From the NCBI GenBank assembly GCA_030656555.1, contig JAUSPN010000039.1, positions 1-39,663 of the forward strand: a stretch of DNA of 39,663 bases, written 5' to 3'. A program made the position numbers and the translations under genes. Positions 35,846-39,663 of this stretch are shown here, piece after piece; the stretch's first letter is position 1, and every line of letters begins with the position of its first letter. This DNA is from Candidatus Desulfaltia sp. (lineage in GTDB: Bacteria; Desulfobacterota; Desulfobacteria; Desulfobacterales; ETH-SRB1). Under the pieces are notes generated by a model. It did no database searches and was not told where the DNA came from. It saw nothing but the letters and a program-made list of their open reading frames with translations.

Positions 35846-37502
35846 TTTTCTGAAGAGAAGAATTCAATGGTTGATGTTTTTCAGGGTTGTAATTGCAACC
35901 TTCCTGCTTGGAATTGCGACTTTTATACGGATTAAAGCAGGAGAATCATCTTCGCAGACAGCGTATGCGCCAATATATTTCATTGTAGCATTAACCTATC
36001 TTTTTTCTTTTGCCTGCCTTTTTATTCCAAAGACAATAAAAAACATCAGGGTAAACATATATCTGCAAAGCCTTTTAGATGTTTTGCTTATAACCGGACT
36101 TGTATATGTAACAGGCGGAATTGAGAGCATCTATTCTGTATTGTACCCACTTGTTATTATATATTCATCGCTTTTTTTAGCGGGCAGAGGAGGCTTAATT
36201 TCAGCCTCAGCCTGCAGCATATTTTACGGGCTGCTGCTTGATCTGGAATACTACGGTATTGTTATACCCATATACCAGTGGGGCTATAATTACGACCGCG
36301 ATGCAGGTTATGTTTTTTCGAGAATTTTTGTCCATATTATATCTTTTTATATTATTGCATTATTGACAAATTATGCTGTTAAACAGGAACAAAAGACCAG
36401 AAAGCTTCTCGTGGAAAAGGAAAGCGCTTTTGATCAGCTTGACCTGCTGTACAAAAGTATAATCGAGTCTGTAAATACAGGTATTTTAACAGTCGATCTC
36501 CATGGAAACATAAAATCCTTTAACACCGAAGCTGAAAAGATCACCGGTTTTTTGCATTCCGAAATTATAAATAAAAAAATCGATGATATCTTCCCTGTCC
36601 TTTCAAAAATGTTGAATAAAAAAGGCCAGTGGAAAGCTGGAGACAGATTTGAAGTTGCTGATTCAGGTAAGATACTGGGCTGTTCTGTTTCCCCACTTGT
36701 TGACGGCAACAGAGAAAAAATAGGCAATATTCTGATCTTTCAGGATTTGACGGTTATTAAAGAAATGGAAGCTCAGATTCAAAAAAACAAACGGCTTGCA
36801 TTTGTTGGTGAAATGGCCGCAGGTCTTGCCCATGAAATAAGGAACCCTCTTGCATCAATCAGCGGGCCGATTCAGATGTTAAGCAAAGATTTAAAGCTGG
36901 ACGAAACAGACAGAAGGCTCATGCAGATCATTTTAAACGGGAAGGATCGACTTGAAAGCTTTGTTAAAGACTTTCTTCTTCTGGCTCGGCCTAAACGGTC
37001 TGAGCGAAAAGATATTGACGTTAAAGCCATTATAGATGATGTGCTTGAATCTCTTCACTTTAACCCTGAATGGAGCGAATATATTGAAGTGATTAGGAAT
37101 TTGTGCGATCAGAACAATATATATGGTAACAAGGCGGAAATAAGACAGGTAATCTGGAACCTGATTTTAAATGCTGTTCAGGCGATGCCTGAGAAAGGCA
37201 TACTGAAAATAGAAACCACCTCAAATGAAAAAAAATATCTTGAGATATTGATAAGCGATAATGGATGTGGAATCGAAGCAAAAGATCAAGACAAAGTATT
37301 TGAACCTTTTTACACAACAAAGAAAAACGGCACAGGCCTTGGAATGGCAATCGTAAACAGGATTGTGGAAAGCCACATGGGTAAAATCACAATTAAAAGC
37401 AAACCAGGAAAAGGCACGGATTGTATAATATCGCTGCCTGTAAAAGAGTTAGAAGTGCCTGTAACTCAGGTTCACAGTTCACGGTTCAAGGTTCAAGGTT
37501 AG
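35835..37502 (+). CDS. PilS-like membrane sensor histidine kinase
   Basis: The 555-residue kinase has about six N-terminal transmembrane helices (residues 12-190), a PAS domain (about 205-310; [20 protein letters not shown]), and a HisKA/HATPase core: phospho-acceptor His 333 in [15 protein letters not shown]-box [11 protein letters not shown]1 DNGCGIEAK and G2 [16 protein letters not shown]. This architecture matches PilS-type sensors that phosphorylate a sigma54 regulator, and such a regulator (PilR-like) follows. It starts at a TTG overlapping pyrC by 11 bp, after GGAAGG. Its last dozen residues ([11 protein letters not shown]) are encoded by GGTTCA repeats, so the native C-terminus was probably replaced or extended. 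Confidence 0.88.
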   Translation: MEDNFLKRRIQWLMFFRVVIATFLLGIATFIRIKAGESSSQTAYAPIYFIVALTYLFSFACLFIPKTIKNIRVNIYLQSLLDVLLITGLVYVTGGIESIYSVLYPLVIIYSSLFLAGRGGLISASACSIFYGLLLDLEYYGIVIPIYQWGYNYDRDAGYVFSRIFVHIISFYIIALLTNYAVKQEQKTRKLLVEKESAFDQLDLLYKSIIESVNTGILTVDLHGNIKSFNTEAEKITGFLHSEIINKKIDDIFPVLSKMLNKKGQWKAGDRFEVADSGKILGCSVSPLVDGNREKIGNILIFQDLTVIKEMEAQIQKNKRLAFVGEMAAGLAHEIRNPLASISGPIQMLSKDLKLDETDRRLMQIILNGKDRLESFVKDFLLLARPKRSERKDIDVKAIIDDVLESLHFNPEWSEYIEVIRNLCDQNNIYGNKAEIRQVIWNLILNAVQAMPEKGILKIETTSNEKKYLEILISDNGCGIEAKDQDKVFEPFYTTKKNGTGLGMAIVNRIVESHMGKITIKSKPGKGTDCIISLPVKELEVPVTQVHSSRFKVQG

Positions 37503-37529
37503 AGAGCGATGAAAATCGGATGTTTAAAT

Positions 37530-37547
37530 CCCCTCTAATAAGAGGGG
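37530..37547. repeat. Left CCCCTCT hairpin of the DUF559 module
   Basis: Perfect 7-bp stem CCCCTCT/AGAGGGG with loop AATA, preceded by TAAAT. The same TAAATCCCCTCT context occurs in the right-hand hairpin in the same orientation. Confidence 0.9.
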
Positions 37548-37602
37548 TGGACGCGGAGCGGACGGGGTGTGTAAAAATGGGGTCGTAAAGATAGATGGCA
37601 AG

Positions 37603-37983
37603 ATGAGAGTACACTACAATCCAAGGCTCAAAGAACTTGCTCGAACACTTCGAAATAACAGCACATTATCTGAAGTATTGTTGTGGAATCACCTCAAGGG
37701 CAAGCAGATGAGAGGCTACGATTTTCACCGTCAGAAGCCAATTAATAATTACATTGTGGATTTCTTTTGTCCCAGATTAAGGCTGATCATTGAGATTGAC
37801 GGACAGAGCCATGCATTTAAAGGCAAAAAGGATGAAAAGAGAAAGAATCGTCTTGGATCGTTAGGGTTTTACATATTGAGGTTTGACGATTTGGATGTCA
37901 AAAAGAACATGGAGGGTGTTTTGGCTGCCATTGAGAAATGGATTGAGGAATATGAACAGACGCAACATGAAACACACCCCTAA
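37603..37983 (+). CDS. DUF559 family (Vsr-like) endonuclease-domain protein
   Basis: The 126-residue protein is a DUF559 member, a PD-(D/E)xK-type fold related to very-short-patch-repair endonucleases. Typical segments: HYNPRLKELARTLRNNSTLSE, LLWNHLKGKQMRGYDFHRQKPI, then YIVDFFCPRLRLIIEIDGQSH holding the acidic catalytic residues, and ILRFDDLDVKKNMEGV. The frame is open from GTG 37567, but the ATG at 37603 matches the usual family start. Its stop codon is formed by the right-hand repeat (HP then TAA within ACACACCCCTAAAT). Function is unproven; it may nick DNA for repair or for spread of the flanking repeats. Confidence 0.85.
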   Translation: MRVHYNPRLKELARTLRNNSTLSEVLLWNHLKGKQMRGYDFHRQKPINNYIVDFFCPRLRLIIEIDGQSHAFKGKKDEKRKNRLGSLGFYILRFDDLDVKKNMEGVLAAIEKWIEEYEQTQHETHP

Positions 37984-37985
37984 AT

Positions 37986-38003
37986 CCCCTCTTGTTAGAG
38001 GGG
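37986..38003. repeat. Right CCCCTCT hairpin of the DUF559 module
   Basis: Perfect 7-bp stem CCCCTCT/AGAGGGG with loop TGTT, again preceded by TAAAT. It begins two bases after the DUF559 stop codon and could terminate its transcript. Confidence 0.9.
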
Positions 38004-38075
38004 ACTTGTGAACTGTGAACCGACAACCGTGAACGGTTATATATACTTTAGGCACTTTCTTACAAGGAGTAATAA

Positions 38076-39440
38076 ATGGCGAAGATTCTCGTTGTTGATG
38101 ATGATCAGGGTATGAGAGAATTTCTCGAGATCCTGCTTGTCAGAGAAGGATATGAGGTTACCTCTGCTTCAGGAGGTAAAGAGGCGCTGGGCCTTTGCAA
38201 AAAACATAAATTTGACCTGGCAATTACTGACTTGAAGATGCCTAAAGTCGATGGAATCGATGTTTTGAAAACTATCAAGGAAATTTCACCTGAAACAATG
38301 GTCATATTAATTACGGCTTATGCTTCAGGAGAGACAGCCGTTGCCGCAATGAAAGAGGGCGCATACGACTATCTTGAGAAAAACTTTGATGTTGAGGACC
38401 TCAAGGCTGTGATAAAGGATGCGCTCAGCAAAAAGGATATCAAAGAGGAAGATGCGGTTTTTATGAAGGATGTGGAGGACGGCCTTTCCTTTGGAAATAT
38501 GATTGGGAAAAGCAAGGGGATGCTGAAGGTCTATTCACTTGTTAAAAAAGTGGCGGATACTGCCACCAACATTCTTATTACCGGAGAAAGTGGCACAGGT
38601 AAAGAGCTGGTCGCCATGGCCATTCATGAAAACAGTTCCAGAAAAGATAAATCGTTTGTTGTTATAAACTGCGGCGGCATACCGGAAAACCTGCTTGAAA
38701 GCGAACTGTTCGGTTATATGAAGGGGTCATTCACCGGAGCTACTTCTGATAAGGCAGGTCTTTTTGAGATTGCCCACAATGGAACGATTTTTCTTGACGA
38801 GATCGGTGAACTGCCGACATTTCTTCAGGTTAAACTCCTTCGGGTGGTTCAGGAAAAAACCTTCAGAAGGATAGGCGGCGCAGAAGATATCAAGGTGGAC
38901 GTAAGGATTATATCTGCAACGAATCAGAATCTGGAGCAACAGGTTAAAAATGGTGGTTTTAGAGAAGATTTATATTACAGGCTTAATGTAATTCCTTTGG
39001 AGATTCCGCCTTTAAGGGAAAGGAATGAAGACATTCCTTTGCTGGCGAGCTATTTTATAGAAAAGTATTCAAAAGAATTTAAAAAGGAGATTAAAAAGAT
39101 CTCTCCTTATGCACTTCAGCTTCTTATGCAGCATCCTTTTCCCGGAAATGTAAGGGAGCTGGAAAATATTATTGAAAGAAGTGTGGCGCTTGAGACTACC
39201 AATATAATCATGCCGGAAAACCTTGTTATACCCGAAGACAGCGGACAGAATCGGGATAATGCTTTAAATATTGATATTTCTGAAGAAGGCATAAATCTGA
39301 ATGAGGAGCTGGCAAAGGTCGAGGGGCTTTTAATTAAAAAAGCTCTTCAAAAGGCAAATGGTTCAAAGACAAAGGCCGCTAAACTTCTCAATGTAAGTTT
39401 TGATTCACTTCGCTACCGGCTTGAAAAACTGGATACTTAG
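38076..39440 (+). CDS. PilR-like sigma54-dependent response regulator (NtrC family)
   Basis: The 454-residue activator has an N-terminal receiver (VVDDDQGMREF, phospho-acceptor Asp 52 in ITDLKMPKVDG, ITAYAS, and Lys in the YLEKNF segment), an AAA+ sigma54-activation domain with GESGTGKE (about 169), GSFTGA (about 216, in place of the more common GAFTGA), FLDEIGELP and RLNVIPLEIPPLRERNEDI, and a C-terminal Fis-type helix-turn-helix (KTKAAKLLNVSFDSLRYRLEKL). The GSFTGA variant and the pairing with a six-helix PAS kinase fit PilR, the activator of type IV pilin transcription, but no pil genes are in the window. AAGGAG precedes the ATG. Confidence 0.9.
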   Translation: MAKILVVDDDQGMREFLEILLVREGYEVTSASGGKEALGLCKKHKFDLAITDLKMPKVDGIDVLKTIKEISPETMVILITAYASGETAVAAMKEGAYDYLEKNFDVEDLKAVIKDALSKKDIKEEDAVFMKDVEDGLSFGNMIGKSKGMLKVYSLVKKVADTATNILITGESGTGKELVAMAIHENSSRKDKSFVVINCGGIPENLLESELFGYMKGSFTGATSDKAGLFEIAHNGTIFLDEIGELPTFLQVKLLRVVQEKTFRRIGGAEDIKVDVRIISATNQNLEQQVKNGGFREDLYYRLNVIPLEIPPLRERNEDIPLLASYFIEKYSKEFKKEIKKISPYALQLLMQHPFPGNVRELENIIERSVALETTNIIMPENLVIPEDSGQNRDNALNIDISEEGINLNEELAKVEGLLIKKALQKANGSKTKAAKLLNVSFDSLRYRLEKLDT

Positions 39441-39465
39441 TTCCTGAACAAAAACTAACCGTTAC

Positions 39466-39504
39466 CGTTCACGGGTTCAGAGGTTCAAGGTTCAAAGGTT
39501 CAGG
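39466..39504. repeat. Degenerate GGTTCA tandem repeat downstream of the PilR-like gene
   Basis: Five to six GGTTCA/GTTCAC units in tandem, related to the repeats at 37469-37500 and 38008-38036. The final 223 bp of the window hold this repeat, the AGCTAA inverted repeat and no gene that I can support. Confidence 0.85.
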
Positions 39505-39508
39505 ATAA

Positions 39509-39584
39509 AGCTATTAGCCATTAGCTCTTAGCTGAAGGTGTTAACTGTTTGATTTTTTAAGCTAAAGGCTAATTGCTAAAAGCT
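39509..39584. repeat. AGCTAA-type inverted repeat
   Basis: Arms of 25 bp (39509-39533 and 39560-39584) are inverted copies matching at 21 of 25 positions. Each arm is built from three to four degenerate GCTAAN units. It may terminate the PilR-like transcript. Confidence 0.85.
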
Positions 39585-39663
39585 AACTGCTAACAATCTT
39601 CGATTTAAAAATATTGGTGCATAGCAGTTGCCCGGCGCTCCAAGAAAAATAACCCTGAACCTC

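Larger units (their letters stand above)
37469..38040. mobile_element. Repeat-bounded DUF559 nuclease module
   Basis: A small nuclease gene is nested within concentric repeats. Outermost, GGTTCACAGTTCAC (37469-37482) has a perfect inverted copy at 38008-38021, each next to further GGTTCA-type units. Inside lie two similar hairpins with 7-bp stems, CCCCTCT/AGAGGGG, at 37530-37547 and 37986-38003. Innermost, GGGGTGTGT (37564-37572) is inverted as ACACACCCC (37972-37980). The module separates the PilS-like and PilR-like genes. I infer a small mobile unit, though no target duplication can be defined. Confidence 0.6.

Noticed and set aside
37530-37547. Intrinsic terminator of the PilS-like gene
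   Set aside because: The hairpin is not followed by a T-run and has a matching copy after the DUF559 gene, so it is better explained as part of the repeat module.
39616-39631. Sigma54-like promoter (TTGG...TTGC) downstream of the PilR-like gene
   Set aside because: The GG and GC elements are separated by 12 bases instead of the required 10, and the GCAC part is missing.
1-39663. A selenoprotein gene with an in-frame UGA
   Set aside because: Because tRNA-Sec is present I looked for split genes, but every recognised gene is full length without an internal TGA; a small selenoprotein elsewhere in the genome cannot be excluded.

Overview
The window looks like chromosome of a Gram-negative anaerobe, most likely a sulfate-reducer-like member of Desulfobacterota (inference from gene content). 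Outer-membrane and LPS functions (RND/NodT efflux, RlpA lipoprotein, GmhB) show a diderm. A fused ADP-forming acyl-CoA synthetase, a 1451-residue acyl-CoA dehydratase activase-like protein, a tRNA-Sec gene and LarC point to an anaerobic, selenium- and nickel-using lifestyle. No rRNA, CRISPR array, prophage or classical IS is visible.

Layout. 1-170: a long imperfect palindrome (MITE-like). 170-898 (-): PP2C phosphatase. 1053-5122 (+): yraN, rsmI, ADP-forming acyl-CoA synthetase and a 4'-phosphopantetheinyl transferase, closely packed. 5125-5284: 20 tandem copies of an 8-bp unit running into the Shine-Dalgarno of a beta-CASP RNase-like gene (5294-6874), followed by the giant activase (6909-11264) and an HD-GYP protein (11339-12250). 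12247-13452 (-) is an M24 peptidase, divergent from a B12-binding-type radical SAM protein with a TPR-like tail (13557-15251). 15470-23092 (-): tetR, periplasmic adaptor, RND pump, NodT-type outer-membrane factor and an MFS transporter; the middle three genes are much richer in G+C than everything around them. 23366-29790 (+): hsp20, lon, rlpA, gmhB and recD2, the last four overlapping or nearly so. The tRNA-Sec gene (29706-29803, -) lies antisense across the 3' end of the recD2 reading frame. 29992-39440 (+): M20 peptidase, larC, pgpA, lepB, pyrB, pyrC, and a PilS/PilR-like sensor-regulator pair split by a small DUF559 nuclease gene nested in inverted repeats.

The most unusual aspect is the repeat landscape. 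At least eight different families of short degenerate tandem or inverted repeats (6-9 bp units) occupy intergenic spaces and also encode gene ends or internal loops: the C-termini of the PPTase and PilS-like proteins, an internal PyrC loop made of five 7-bp repeats, and the tail of recD2. The DUF559 unit between pilS and pilR looks like a self-contained mobile module. Start codons were re-chosen from Shine-Dalgarno position and family N-termini for yraN, the acyl-CoA synthetase, the M24 peptidase, the radical SAM gene, MFS, NodT, lon, gmhB, the M20 peptidase, pyrC and DUF559. Family assignments come from recognising motifs by eye; no database search was run.
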